Part shown: piece by piece, positions 30,092 to 41,165 of the stretch
Layout of the letters: each line of letters starts with the position of its first letter
Numbering within the stretch: the first letter of the stretch is position 1
DNA from: Mesobacillus sp. S13
GTDB taxonomy: Bacteria; Bacillota; Bacilli; Bacillales; Cytobacillaceae
Assembly: GCF_020422885.1 (NCBI RefSeq)
Contig: NZ_CP084622.1
Location: 358,001-422,000, forward strand
Direction of reading: 5' to 3'
Length of the DNA stretch: 64,000 nt
Made by a program: the position numbers and the translations under genes
The notes under the pieces: generated by a model
Database searches by the model: none
Seen by the model: only the letters and a program-made list of their open reading frames with translations
Told to the model about the DNA's origin: nothing

Positions 30092-31111
30092 GTGATAAAA
30101 ACAATAATTGTCGGGTTTGGTTTTGCCGCAAAGGTATTCCACTTGCCGCACTTAATTCATTCTGAGAAATATGAAGTGGTCGGGATTATTTCAAGATCAG
30201 GATCTTCCAAAGATCATAGTGATGTAAGCAATGTACCGGTATATGCAACGGTTGAAGAGGCACTTACTCAGAGTGAGGCAACCTTATATGTCATCACGAC
30301 GCCATCTGACATGCACTATGATATGTTGAAACAATGTATTCTTGCAGGAAAAGACGTGCTTGTCGAAAAGCCGGCGTTTTTAACAGTTGAAGAAGGAAAA
30401 GAACTCATTCGGCTTACCCAGAATAGCGGGTCAGTAGTGTCTGTACACCAAAATCGCCGCTGGGACGGAGACTTTTTAACAATAACAAAGTTATTGAAAG
30501 AAGAAGTTCTCGGAGATTGGAAAGTCCTTGAATCACGGTTTGATCGATTCAGACCTGTTATACGTAACCGCTGGAGAGAGCAACCAGGAGCAGGATCGGG
30601 CATCTTATACGATTTAGGCTCACATTTAATTGATCAAGCACTTGTTTTGTTCGGTGAACCAGATGCATTATACGCAGAAATAATGACTCAACGGGAGAAT
30701 GGTGAAACGGATGATGGCTTTCTCATCGTGCTTCATTATGGCCAGAAACGAGTCTATTTGCGCTCAAGTTCATTTATTAATTCTGCCTACCCTCGTTTTG
30801 AACTGCATGGATTAAAAGGCAGTTTCGTAAAATATGGGCTAGACAAGCAGGAACCTCAATTGGCAGATGGGACCTTCTATCAAGGAAAAGAAAAAGAAGT
30901 GGGTACAATCTATAGAGATGATACGAAAGAGGTAACGATAGAATCTGGAGGATACGACCACTTTTTTTCATTACTTGCAGATGGCATATCCAGTCGGGAG
31001 CCGGTTGTTTCAATGGAAGAAGCACTTAGAGTGACCAAGTTGATCGAACTGGCCCGTACATCTTCGGAAGAAGGAAGAATGATTAATAAAGAAGAATGGT
31101 TGAATGAGTGA
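30092..31111 (+). CDS. Gfo/Idh/MocA family NAD(P)-dependent oxidoreductase
   Basis: Sugar or inositol dehydrogenase type enzyme. The Rossmann motif VGFGFAAKVFH lies at residues 6-16, EKPAFLTVEEG near residue 94 contains the catalytic Lys of the EKP motif, and GILYDLGSHLIDQAL near 170 is the conserved active-site block with Asp and His. The start is GTG 30092 behind GAAGGAGG. It ends the sugar cluster and probably oxidises an imported sugar; the overlap of the longer frame with the preceding gene's stop also hints at co-transcription. Confidence 0.87.
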   Translation: MIKTIIVGFGFAAKVFHLPHLIHSEKYEVVGIISRSGSSKDHSDVSNVPVYATVEEALTQSEATLYVITTPSDMHYDMLKQCILAGKDVLVEKPAFLTVEEGKELIRLTQNSGSVVSVHQNRRWDGDFLTITKLLKEEVLGDWKVLESRFDRFRPVIRNRWREQPGAGSGILYDLGSHLIDQALVLFGEPDALYAEIMTQRENGETDDGFLIVLHYGQKRVYLRSSSFINSAYPRFELHGLKGSFVKYGLDKQEPQLADGTFYQGKEKEVGTIYRDDTKEVTIESGGYDHFFSLLADGISSREPVVSMEEALRVTKLIELARTSSEEGRMINKEEWLNE

Positions 31112-31209
31112 AAATAATGAATCGTCTAATCCTGATCGGAATGCGATGAGACCCAATGGCTTACGACTTAGGATATTTGACATTAAGCTATGAATCAATC
31201 AGAGATTAT

Positions 31210-31243
31210 CAACGGAATCAGGTGAAACTGGTTCCGTTTTTTG
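31210..31243 (+). terminator. Intrinsic terminator of the sugar cluster
   Basis: AACGGAATCAG (31210-31220) pairs with CTGGTTCCGTT (ending 31237) and runs into TTTTT. Confidence 0.82.
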
Positions 31244-31610
31244 TAGTAACAAAAGCACCTTATGCGTTATCAATTAACGGAGAAAGTGTTGGGGGAAAGC
31301 TGGTAAGGGAGGTCAGTTATCATTCACAAAATTGTCGATAAGTTTATAAAATACTCAAATCGATTATATACCTAATATGGTATTCTTTTATAAGAAGAAG
31401 AAAGCGTAATACCCTCATAATTTCTCTAATAAACTCACCCTATTGCTAGATTTAGGATACAAACCTTTCTGAACAACCCTAAAACCCTCAATTTTTTTTG
31501 AAAGCCATCTCTTCACTAAACAAAAGTTACCTAATAGCAATACATACACGAAGGGAGTGATTACCCATGTAAACTACCCAACCACACTTCTATTAAATTT
31601 TATTTTTAAA
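31244..31610. other. AT-rich intergenic stretch
   Basis: No supported gene. Near 31552 a ribosome-binding-like GAAGGGAGTGA is followed by ATG and at once TAA, so nothing longer is encoded. The promoter of the small gene at 31627 is expected here. Confidence 0.5.
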
Positions 31611-31626
31611 AAAGGAGGAACAGTAA

Positions 31627-31953
31627 ATGGGTCATGATATTTACGGTTTGAATAAAGCAAGGGAAGAAATTGCTTATGCGCGTTTTAGCATGGGGAATCA
31701 TAATGCACTGCTGCTGTATCGCTTCCTCGATGCCTACCAGTTCTATGCCGGAGTCAGTGGGTCAGGTAAGAGCTCGATCTTTTCGCTGCAACAAGTTGAA
31801 AAGGCTATGAAAGGCTATAAAAAATTCTTTAAAACTGCTGCACCGTCGGAAAGTGATTGTACTTCCTGGGATCAAAAACAAATCTTCCTCTTTATCCAAA
31901 GCTGTTTAGAAACGGCACAGAAAGAAAAAAGTGTTGAAGTCTATTTTGGCTAG
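31627..31953 (+). CDS. Small protein of unknown function
   Basis: A 108-residue, mostly helical protein with an excellent ribosome binding site (AAAGGAGG). The opening GHDIYGLNKAREEIAYARFSMG looks conserved, but I do not recognise a family. Residues about 43-50 read GVSGSGKS, which fits the Walker A pattern GxxxxGK(S/T), yet the protein lacks a Walker B and is too short for a normal P-loop NTPase. There are two Cys, one in SDCTSW. It stands alone before katG. Confidence 0.7.
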   Translation: MGHDIYGLNKAREEIAYARFSMGNHNALLLYRFLDAYQFYAGVSGSGKSSIFSLQQVEKAMKGYKKFFKTAAPSESDCTSWDQKQIFLFIQSCLETAQKEKSVEVYFG

Positions 31954-32067
31954 CGGTCTTTCAACCAATCTTATTTCCTCCAATTCCATTCTCAGTTGCT
32001 TCAAATCATAAAATATTCCAATTATAGATACTAAATTTCTTGCCTCTTTCATAGTTATTAATGGTGA

Positions 32068-34326
<2,259 letters not shown>

Positions 34327-34337
34327 TAAATAGTTTA

Positions 34338-34375
34338 GTAGATAGCAGATCAATTGGTCTGCTATCTATTTTTTA
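34338..34375 (+). terminator. Intrinsic terminator of katG
   Basis: TAGATAGCAGA pairs with TCTGCTATCTA around CAATTGG, then TTTTTT. Confidence 0.88.
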
Positions 34376-34410
34376 TGGATATAACTTTTTGGACCTACAG
34401 AGTTTGAAAA

Positions 34411-34705
34411 ATAACCGGAGAAATTCCGCTTAAATTGAAAACAACCCTTTTTTTCTTAAAAATAAGGGTTGTTTTTCCGGTTATTTCATAAAAATCGTTG
34501 ATTTTTGTCCATTTTATTGAAGTTAACCGGAATATGTCCCCTTATTTCGGTATCATAAGCATCCTTTATATATAATAACCGGAATCTCTGCGCTTATTTA
34601 TGCTTCATAAGCACCCTCTACATACAATAGCCGGAAATTCTCCGCTTATTTCTCCACCATAACATCCCCTATAAATGTTAGCCGGAAAGGTCCGCTTATA
34701 AATGT
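34411..34705. repeat. 52-bp-period intergenic repeat array (TAACCGGAA family)
   Basis: TA(A/G)CCGGAA begins at 34524, 34576, 34628 and 34679, spaced 52, 52 and 51 bp, with a further copy at 34412. Each unit carries TCCGCTTAT-like sequence and a small CTTAT...ATAAG stem. Between the first two copies lies a hairpin (AACAACCC...AAGGGTTGTT). Bases 34429-34542 match, inverted, 48750-48863 in 94 of 114 positions without gaps. Confidence 0.85.
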
Positions 34706-34846
34706 TTATAAACATCAACATAGCCTTCCCATTGGTGATTATGCTTTATTATGTTGCCTGCAATCTCCCTCGCTAAAAATAGAATTAAAACCAAAATGTG
34801 TGATTTTTCTTATTGAATTCTCTTAAAAAGTGTGAAAAGATAATGA
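34706..34846. other. Leader/promoter region of the lactate permease gene
   Basis: No gene is seen. A GATAAT sequence at 34839-34844 directly abuts the operator-like palindrome and may be its -10 element; a well-spaced -35 is not clear. Confidence 0.4.
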
Positions 34847-34861
34847 GGTCATCTGATGACC
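34847..34861. promoter_or_regulatory. Operator-like palindrome upstream of lutP
   Basis: GGTCATCTGATGACC is a perfect 7-1-7 palindrome just after a possible -10 sequence. GntR/FadR regulators of lactate genes bind TCATC...GATGA-type sites, so it is a good candidate LutR operator, about 77 bp before the lutP start. Confidence 0.6.
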
Positions 34862-34937
34862 ACATGACGAGAGGGTTTGCAAACGAAACTATGAAGCTAT
34901 GAAAACTCAATATGAGCAACTAGGGGGAAGGGTACAG

Positions 34938-36518
34938 ATGTTATTGCTGATTGCTTTAAGTGCGATTATTGCTCCGTTTTTATTCTTGGTGATTATGCGG
35001 ATGCCGGCAGCTAAGGGGATGACGTTGAGTTCATTGATCGTCATTTTGTTAGCGCTTACTGCCTGGGGGATGGAAGGGCAAGTAGTGTTGGCATCGATTT
35101 TTCAAGGGGTACATAAGACGTTGACGATTCTTTGGATTTTATTTGGTGCTTTGGTGTTATTGAACACGCTTCGAAATACAGGAGCGGTTGTGAGAATTAA
35201 CCAGGGGTTTCAAAGTATTTCTGGTGACATGCGGGTGCAGGTCATTATCGTTGCTTTCTTATTTGGTTCACTTATTGAAGGAGCAGCAGGGTTTGGAACG
35301 CCGGCGATGGTGACAGGTCCGTTGATGCTGGCTTTAGGTTTCCAGCCAATCGCAGCTGCGACGATTGCCTTGATTGCCGATAGTACCGCGGTTATGTTTG
35401 GGGCGGTTGGGACGCCAGTGGCTGTTGGATTGAGCAATATTCCAGGTGCCGATACACCTTTTTTCCATGATATTGCTGTAACAGTGACAAGTCTTGATCT
35501 GCTGGCAGGTTCGTTTATTCCATTCGTTTTAATGGTTGTGTTAACGGTGTTTTTTGGAAGCGGTATCAAGGATGCGTTGCCGATGCTTCCATGGACACTA
35601 ATGATTGGGTTCGTTTATACAGGCAGTGCATTCCTGGTAGCAAGTCTTTTTGGACATGAATTTGTTTCGATTCTTGCGTCCCTCATCACATTGGCGGTGG
35701 CGACTGTGACTGCTAAGAAAGGATTCTTGCTTCCGAAAACAGAATGGAAAGCAGCGATGCGTAAAGACTTTGTTGTTTCGACTGAAAAGTCAAAGATGGG
35801 TATTGTGACAGCCTGGTCACCATATGTTGTTGTCGTTCTTTTATTGCTGCTTACAAGGATTGTTCCTGCGCTGAAAGAGTTTACGAGAACAACAATCGAC
35901 TTTACCTGGAGCAATATCTTAGGGGTTGAGGGCGTGACATCAGCCTGGGAATTCTTGTATTCTCCAGGCACCATCCTTACTGCTGCGGCGGTTTTAGCGT
36001 TCTTATTCCAGCGTAAATCATATCAAACCTTTGCCAATGCGTCGAAGGAGTCATTATCGACGATGAAAATGACATCGATTTCATTGATTGCGACGCTATC
36101 GATGGTGCAAGTATTCGTGAACTCAGGATTGAACATGAATGAATTGATCAGCATGCCGCAGTATATTGCGGAGTCCTTCGCAAGCTCATTGGGCTCGGTA
36201 TGGATCTTCGTTGCTCCATTCCTTGGTGAGCTGGGGGCGTTCATTACCGGAAGTGCCACAGTATCGACGCTGACGTTTTCGCCAATTCAATTCAACGTCG
36301 CAGATTCCGTTGGCCTCGAGTCGAATATCGTGCTGGCCGTCCAGCTCATTGGGGCAGCTGCTGGAAACATGATTTGTGTGCATAACGTCGTTGCTGCAAG
36401 TGCAGTTGTTGGAGTATCCGGCAAAGAAGGCGAGATCATTCGTAAAACGTTAGCGCCTGCGATTTTCTATGGAATCCTCGCTGGAATTTCTGGGTTTATC
36501 TTTTTAAACCTTCTATAG
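34938..36518 (+). CDS. lutP: L-lactate permease
   Basis: Lactate/proton symporter of the LctP/LldP family with about 12-13 hydrophobic segments. Family blocks [14 protein letters not shown] near residue 112, [15 protein letters not shown] near 145 and [14 protein letters not shown] near 440 are intact. The start at ATG 34938 follows AGGGGGAAGGG; an in-frame ATG at 34899 lacks such a site. Length of 526 residues is usual. It lies next to the lactate regulator and LutABC and supplies their substrate. Confidence 0.92.
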   Translation: MLLLIALSAIIAPFLFLVIMRMPAAKGMTLSSLIVILLALTAWGMEGQVVLASIFQGVHKTLTILWILFGALVLLNTLRNTGAVVRINQGFQSISGDMRVQVIIVAFLFGSLIEGAAGFGTPAMVTGPLMLALGFQPIAAATIALIADSTAVMFGAVGTPVAVGLSNIPGADTPFFHDIAVTVTSLDLLAGSFIPFVLMVVLTVFFGSGIKDALPMLPWTLMIGFVYTGSAFLVASLFGHEFVSILASLITLAVATVTAKKGFLLPKTEWKAAMRKDFVVSTEKSKMGIVTAWSPYVVVVLLLLLTRIVPALKEFTRTTIDFTWSNILGVEGVTSAWEFLYSPGTILTAAAVLAFLFQRKSYQTFANASKESLSTMKMTSISLIATLSMVQVFVNSGLNMNELISMPQYIAESFASSLGSVWIFVAPFLGELGAFITGSATVSTLTFSPIQFNVADSVGLESNIVLAVQLIGAAAGNMICVHNVVAASAVVGVSGKEGEIIRKTLAPAIFYGILAGISGFIFLNLL

Positions 36519-36595
36519 TATCCAAAAGGTCCCACTATCTTTCGGAGAACTAAATTCTCTGTATAATAGTAAGGAATAGATGGGAGATGAACGAC

Positions 36596-37303
36596 ATGCC
36601 ATACAAAAGAGTTGAGATTAAAAAAGTTTATGAACAAGTTGCTGACTCAATTATTGAGTTGATAAAAACGGGTGAGTTAAAACCTGGTGATAAATTAGAT
36701 TCAGTTGAAAAGCTGGCAAGAAGCTTTGACGTTGGGAGTTCCACGATTCGGGAAGCATTGAGTGGCCTGCGGACAATGGGGCTGGTGATGATGCGCCAGG
36801 GAGAAGGAACGTTTGTGAATACCTTTGACCCTTCGAAATTCCAATTGCCCGTCACTAGCGCTTTCTTGATGAAGCTTGAAGATGTGAAGGAACTGTATGA
36901 GGTCAGAAAGATTCTGGAAAGCGGCACGGCGGCTCATGCTGCTGCTGTACGCCAGGAGGAAGATTTGCTGGCGATCGAAAAAGCGTTGATCGTGATGGAG
37001 CATGCCAATGGAAATGAGGAGCTCGCTTCGACAGCGGATCTGGATTTCCATGTTGCCATCGCCAATGCGACACATAACAAATTATTGATCAATCTGATGA
37101 GCAGCGTCTCAGCGCTGAATTCACAAACCATTCAGGAAACCCGGAAGGTACTCCTGTATTCAGATAACATTGTTGATGACTTGCATTTTGAGCATCGAAG
37201 GATTTTTGAAGCAATAAAAAATCGACAGCCAGATGAAGCGCGCCAAGCCATGTTTGAGCATTTACAGAAAGTGCAGGACCGACTTTTTAAATGCATTGAG
37301 TGA
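36596..37303 (+). CDS. lutR: GntR-family (FadR subfamily) regulator of lactate use
   Basis: Winged helix-turn-helix at residues about 10-70 (PGDKLDSVEKLARSFDVGSSTIREALSGL outlines the recognition helix) followed by an FCD ligand-binding domain with helical bundle and metal-binding His residues (DFHVAIANATHN near 150, HRRIFEAI near 200). The start at 36596 has correct spacing to GGGAG, which abuts the ATG at 36587. Placed between lutP and lutABC, it is most likely the repressor relieved by lactate. Confidence 0.88.
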   Translation: MPYKRVEIKKVYEQVADSIIELIKTGELKPGDKLDSVEKLARSFDVGSSTIREALSGLRTMGLVMMRQGEGTFVNTFDPSKFQLPVTSAFLMKLEDVKELYEVRKILESGTAAHAAAVRQEEDLLAIEKALIVMEHANGNEELASTADLDFHVAIANATHNKLLINLMSSVSALNSQTIQETRKVLLYSDNIVDDLHFEHRRIFEAIKNRQPDEARQAMFEHLQKVQDRLFKCIE

Positions 37304-37345
37304 TTAGCGCGGTGATTCGCTGACTTTTACCAGAGGTGGACAATC

Positions 37346-38062
37346 ATGAAAGTATCCTTATTTAGTACGTGCCTGAGCGATATTCTTTTTGCAGATGTGG
37401 CAAGAAATACGCTTGAAATCCTTGAGCGAGTTGGATGTGAAGTGGATTACCCGATGGAACAGACGTGTTGCGGGCAGCCTGCCTATAACAGCGGGTATTT
37501 ACAAGAGGCTAAGCAATCTATGAAACAGATGATGAAGGCTTTTCGTTTCTCGGAATATGTGGTCGGGCCATCAGGCTCCTGCGTGAGCATGCTGAAGGAA
37601 TATCCACATATTTTTAAAGGAGACCCTGAGTGGGAAGAAGAAGCGAAGGTCTTCGCTGCTAAGTGTTACGAAATTACCGAGTTCCTTGTGGATGTAATGG
37701 GCATCACTGATTTGGGCTCTACTTTTAAAGGAAGAGTGACATTCCATTCTTCCTGCCATATGAAACGCCTTCTTGGGGTAAAAGAACAGCCGAAAATCCT
37801 GTTGCACAATGTGAAGGGTGTTGAGCTGGTAGATTTGCCGTGGGAAGAGGATTGCTGCGGTTTCGGCGGAACGTTTGCCGTGAAGAATCCGGTCATTTCT
37901 CAAGAGATGGTCAGTGAAAAGTCGCGCCATGTCTCAGAGACGCAAGCGGAGTATCTTGTCGGTGCTGATATGGGCTGCCTGATGAATATTGGCGGACGCA
38001 TGGAGCGAGAAGGCAAAAAAGTGAAGATCATCCACATCACAGAAATTTTAAATACACACTAA
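37346..38062 (+). CDS. lutA: Lactate utilization protein A
   Basis: Subunit of the iron-sulfur L-lactate oxidising complex LutABC. It holds two CCG domains: EQTCCGQPAYNSG near residue 35 and EEDCCGFGGTFAVKNP near residue 170, with preceding cysteines (FSTCLSD near 8, HSSCHMK near 135). The pattern CX(n)CCGX(n)C is typical of heterodisulfide-reductase-like electron carriers. Length of 238 is the family norm. It starts the lutABC operon with AGAGGTGG upstream and is 18 bp before lutB. Confidence 0.95.
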   Translation: MKVSLFSTCLSDILFADVARNTLEILERVGCEVDYPMEQTCCGQPAYNSGYLQEAKQSMKQMMKAFRFSEYVVGPSGSCVSMLKEYPHIFKGDPEWEEEAKVFAAKCYEITEFLVDVMGITDLGSTFKGRVTFHSSCHMKRLLGVKEQPKILLHNVKGVELVDLPWEEDCCGFGGTFAVKNPVISQEMVSEKSRHVSETQAEYLVGADMGCLMNIGGRMEREGKKVKIIHITEILNTH

Positions 38063-38080
38063 GGAACGGAGGGAAAAGAG

Positions 38081-39505
38081 ATGAGCATCAAAATTGGTGA
38101 AGTTCCTTATAAAGATCGAATCCAAAAAGGAATTAAAGATGATTTTATGCGGCAGGCTGTTTCCTCCGCGCAAGGCAGATTCCGGACCGGACGGCTTACA
38201 CAGGCGGCTGAGCTTGGAAACTGGGAGGACTGGCGCGATTTAGGTGAGGAAATCCGCACCCATACGCTGGAAAACCTCGATTATTACCTGCATCAATTGA
38301 GTGAGCAAGTATCAAGACGCGGCGGGCATGTATTTTTTGCCGAGACAGCAGAAGAAGCGAACCAGTATGTGAAAAGCATCATTCAAAAGAAAGATGCGAA
38401 AAAAGTCGTCAAGGCGAAATCGATGGTCACTGAGGAAATCGGCTTGAATAAGGCGCTTGAGGAAGTTGGCGCTGAAGTGGTGGAATCCGACCTTGGCGAA
38501 TGGATCCTGCAATTGGATGAAGATCCGCCATCCCATATCGTGACTCCTGCGCTGCATAAAAACAAACAACAGATCCGCGAAACGTTCGCGAAGAAAAAAG
38601 GCTATACCGGATCTGACACGCCGGAGGAACTGGCTGCCTTTGCCCGTGAGCAGCTGCGCCAGGACTTTTTATCAGCTGATGTCGGTGTGACTGGCTGCAA
38701 CTTTGCGATTGCGGAGTCTGGCTCAATCACGCTGGTCACAAATGAAGGGAACGCCGAAATGGTGACGAGTCTTCCGGATATCGTGATCACGGTGATGGGT
38801 ATGGAACGGATCGTACCGACATGGGAAGAGATGGAGGTCCTTGTCAGTCTATTGACACGTGCGGCGGTTGGTCAGAAATTGACGAGCTATATCACGGCGA
38901 TTACGGGTGCTGGCCTTGAGCAGGAAGTGGACAGTCCTGAGGAATTCCATTTGGTGATTGTCGACAACGGACGCTCGAAAATCCTTGGAACCGAGTTTCA
39001 ATCGGCTCTGCATTGCATTCGCTGTGCAGCCTGCATCAATGCATGTCCGGTTTACCGTCATATCGGCGGGCATGCATACAACTCAATTTATCCGGGGCCA
39101 ATCGGTGCTGTGATCACACCGCTGCTGGAAGGTTACGAAGATCATAAAGAGCTTCCATATGCATCGACCTTGTGTGCAGCCTGTACGGAAGCCTGTCCTG
39201 TTAAAATTCCACTGCATGAGCATCTGATCCGCCATCGACAGATCATTGTGGAAAAAAATATGACCCCAACGGCAGAAAAGTTGATGATGAAAGGTTTTTC
39301 CACTTGGGCTTCTAATCCGTCGGTTTATAATATGAGTGCGAAAATGGCCAAGCCGGCACTTGGGCCATGGACGAAAGATGGAATGATTGAAAATGGGCCA
39401 GGGCCACTGAAGGCGTGGACCGAAGTCCGTGATTTTTATGCTCCACAGGGACAGTCGTTCCGTTCGTGGTTCAAGCAAAGACAGAAGGACGGTGAATCCA
39501 AATGA
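38081..39505 (+). CDS. lutB: Lactate utilization protein B
   Basis: Central subunit of LutABC. The N-terminal LUD domain (about residues 70-300) resembles LutC, then two ferredoxin-type 4Fe-4S motifs follow: [16 protein letters not shown] near residue 312 and [12 protein letters not shown] near residue 365, giving eight cysteines. The C-terminus is a DUF3390-like extension. It probably passes electrons from lactate to LutA. The gene overlaps lutC by 4 bp. Confidence 0.95.
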   Translation: MSIKIGEVPYKDRIQKGIKDDFMRQAVSSAQGRFRTGRLTQAAELGNWEDWRDLGEEIRTHTLENLDYYLHQLSEQVSRRGGHVFFAETAEEANQYVKSIIQKKDAKKVVKAKSMVTEEIGLNKALEEVGAEVVESDLGEWILQLDEDPPSHIVTPALHKNKQQIRETFAKKKGYTGSDTPEELAAFAREQLRQDFLSADVGVTGCNFAIAESGSITLVTNEGNAEMVTSLPDIVITVMGMERIVPTWEEMEVLVSLLTRAAVGQKLTSYITAITGAGLEQEVDSPEEFHLVIVDNGRSKILGTEFQSALHCIRCAACINACPVYRHIGGHAYNSIYPGPIGAVITPLLEGYEDHKELPYASTLCAACTEACPVKIPLHEHLIRHRQIIVEKNMTPTAEKLMMKGFSTWASNPSVYNMSAKMAKPALGPWTKDGMIENGPGPLKAWTEVRDFYAPQGQSFRSWFKQRQKDGESK

Positions 39506-40203
39506 GCATCCAGAATCGAGAAGCCTTTTTAAATAAACTGGCGTCCAGACTAGGCCGGGAGCGACGGACAGAAGGAGTACAGCGGCCACAATGGAGCGTT
39601 ACTCCTCAGGATGAAGTGTTCAAAGGTATGAGCCAGGACGAATTGGTTGAAGTGCTTGAAAAACATTGCCAGGTCATCCATACCACTTTTAAAAGGACAG
39701 ACCGTGCCGGCCTGACGGAAGTTTTGAACGAAACGCTTCAGGCCTATGAAGGCAAGGCGATTGTCACATCCAATGATGTCCGCCATCAGGAGTATGGGAT
39801 CACGAAGTTTTTCGAAGACCAGGGAGACAGTGTGGATGTCCATGTGTGGAATCCAGCGCTTGGCAAGGAAAATCAAAAGATTGCGGAACGAGCAGATGTA
39901 GGGCTTGTGTTCAGCGACATCACGCTTGCCGAGTCTGGCACTGTGACATTGTTCAATACGAAAGACAATGGGCGATCGATCAGTCTGCTGCCGCGGACGT
40001 TCATTGCCATCATTCCGAAAAGCACCCTCGTGCCACGGATGACTCAGGCAGCCAGACACATCCACGAGGCACAGGCCAGCGGCGAAGACGTCCCTTCCTA
40101 TGTCAGTTTCATCACCGGCCCAAGCAACAGTGCCGACATCGAAATGAACCTGATTGTCGGAGTGCACGGACCTGTCAAAGCAACATACATTGTCGTGGAT
40201 TAA
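39502..40203 (+). CDS. lutC: Lactate utilization protein C
   Basis: LUD-domain protein of the lactate oxidation complex. [15 protein letters not shown] near residue 137 and [23 protein letters not shown] near the C-terminus (given here in outline) are the family hallmarks. No cysteine-rich motif is present, as expected. Length of 233 residues is normal. Its start ATGA overlaps the lutB stop, so translation is coupled. Confidence 0.95.
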   Translation: MSIQNREAFLNKLASRLGRERRTEGVQRPQWSVTPQDEVFKGMSQDELVEVLEKHCQVIHTTFKRTDRAGLTEVLNETLQAYEGKAIVTSNDVRHQEYGITKFFEDQGDSVDVHVWNPALGKENQKIAERADVGLVFSDITLAESGTVTLFNTKDNGRSISLLPRTFIAIIPKSTLVPRMTQAARHIHEAQASGEDVPSYVSFITGPSNSADIEMNLIVGVHGPVKATYIVVD

Positions 40204-40258
40204 GCTTCGATGAAAAATAGTTGAAAAAGAATGAAAGATGATATACTATCATTTCATA

Positions 40259-40274
40259 ACACGATATATTGTGT
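40259..40274. promoter_or_regulatory. NrdR box
   Basis: ACACGATATATTGTGT fits the NrdR operator (acaCwAtATaTwGtgt). It sits about 45-60 bp before the riboswitch, where the promoter should be. A second palindrome, ATGATATACTATCAT at 40238-40252, lies about two helical turns upstream but does not match the NrdR consensus well. Confidence 0.8.
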
Positions 40275-40317
40275 TAGATAAGTAGTTTCATAACTAAATA
40301 TTGAATATACCGGTAAA

Positions 40318-40475
40318 TATGGTGTCTGAATAAGACTTAATAGGGAATCTGGTGAGAATCCAGAACTGTTCCCGCAACTGTAAGTGCTGACGAAATGAGG
40401 AAGAACCACTGTCTAACAAATAGATGGGAAGGCCTCAAAGTAGGGTGAAGCACAAGTCAGGAGACCTGCCATATC
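40318..40475 (+). ncRNA. Cobalamin (B12) riboswitch
   Basis: The conserved core elements are present in order: AATAGGGAATCTGGTGAGA, CCAGAACTGTTCCCGCAACT (the classic GGGAA...GCCACTG-type region), an AGGCCTC arm near 40430, and AAGTCAGGAGACCTGCC near 40454-40470. A terminator follows, so adenosylcobalamin binding should stop transcription before the thioesterase and ribonucleotide reductase genes. Confidence 0.95.
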
Positions 40476-40584
40476 TATTCGTGTTATCTTCTTCGGGAAT
40501 TGGGAAGGTATTACGGGGATCAATTGACAGGCTCATGCTGTTTTTTAGCTACATATGAGCGTTCATGACATCAACGTTAACTTT

Positions 40585-40612
40585 AACCCATCTTTCGAGA
40601 TGGGTTTTTCTC
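40585..40612 (+). terminator. Riboswitch-controlled terminator
   Basis: AACCCATCT (40585-40593) pairs with AGATGGGTT (40598-40606) around a TTCG tetraloop, then TTTT. It is the expression platform of the cobalamin riboswitch. Confidence 0.88.
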
Positions 40613-40652
40613 ATTTTTCAGGAAGTATTTTTAAAAAAACAGGAGGTTAGGA

Positions 40653-41165
40653 ATGGAAGGATTATCAACAAATGTGTCGAGGACTTTTCAAAATGTGCTT
40701 GTTTTGCCTCCGGACACCAACCATCTTGGGACGATTTTTGGCGGAACGGTATTGGCATATATTGATGAAATTGCTGCGATAGCGGCGATGAAACACAGCA
40801 GAACGGCAGTCGTCACGGCCTCGATTGACTCGGTTAATTTTCTCTCTTCCGCAGTAGTGGGCGATATATTGACCCTGGAAGCAATCGTGATTTCGACAGG
40901 GAGAACATCCATGGAAGTGTTCGTAAAAGTGGAAAGCGAAAACTTGAAGACTTGTAAAAAGACTTTGACGACCACCTCGATTTTAACCATGGTCGCTAAG
41001 GATGAAAAGGGTACTCCCGTTCCGGTGGCAAAGGTCATTCCAGAGAATGATGAGGAGTGGCAGCTGTTCAACACGGCTGATATGAGAAGGCAGCATAGAC
41101 TGGAAAAGAGGAAGAGTAATCAAGCTGGAGGGATCGTGAATGAGCAATCAAGTAAAAGAGGATAG
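40653..41165 (+). CDS. Acyl-CoA thioesterase, hotdog fold (YkhA/YciA-like)
   Basis: Predicted hydrolase of acyl-CoA esters. LPPDTNHLGTIFGGTVLAYIDE near residue 20-40 contains the catalytic Asn/Asp region of BACH-type thioesterases, and VTASIDSVNFLSSAVVGDIL near 60 is the conserved second block. Start behind AGGAGG. Its end overlaps the reductase alpha gene by 26 bp, so it belongs to the same B12- and NrdR-controlled transcript. No known link between this activity and deoxynucleotide synthesis explains its place here. Confidence 0.87.
   Translation: MEGLSTNVSRTFQNVLVLPPDTNHLGTIFGGTVLAYIDEIAAIAAMKHSRTAVVTASIDSVNFLSSAVVGDILTLEAIVISTGRTSMEVFVKVESENLKTCKKTLTTTSILTMVAKDEKGTPVPVAKVIPENDEEWQLFNTADMRRQHRLEKRKSNQAGGIVNEQSSKRG

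Noticed and set aside
31156..31341. 61-codon frame after the oxidoreductase gene
   Set aside because: It runs through the terminator at 31210-31243, lacks a ribosome binding site and has no recognisable sequence.
31550..31570. Ribosome binding site followed by ATG-TAA
   Set aside because: A start-stop pair encodes nothing testable and may be chance in AT-rich DNA.
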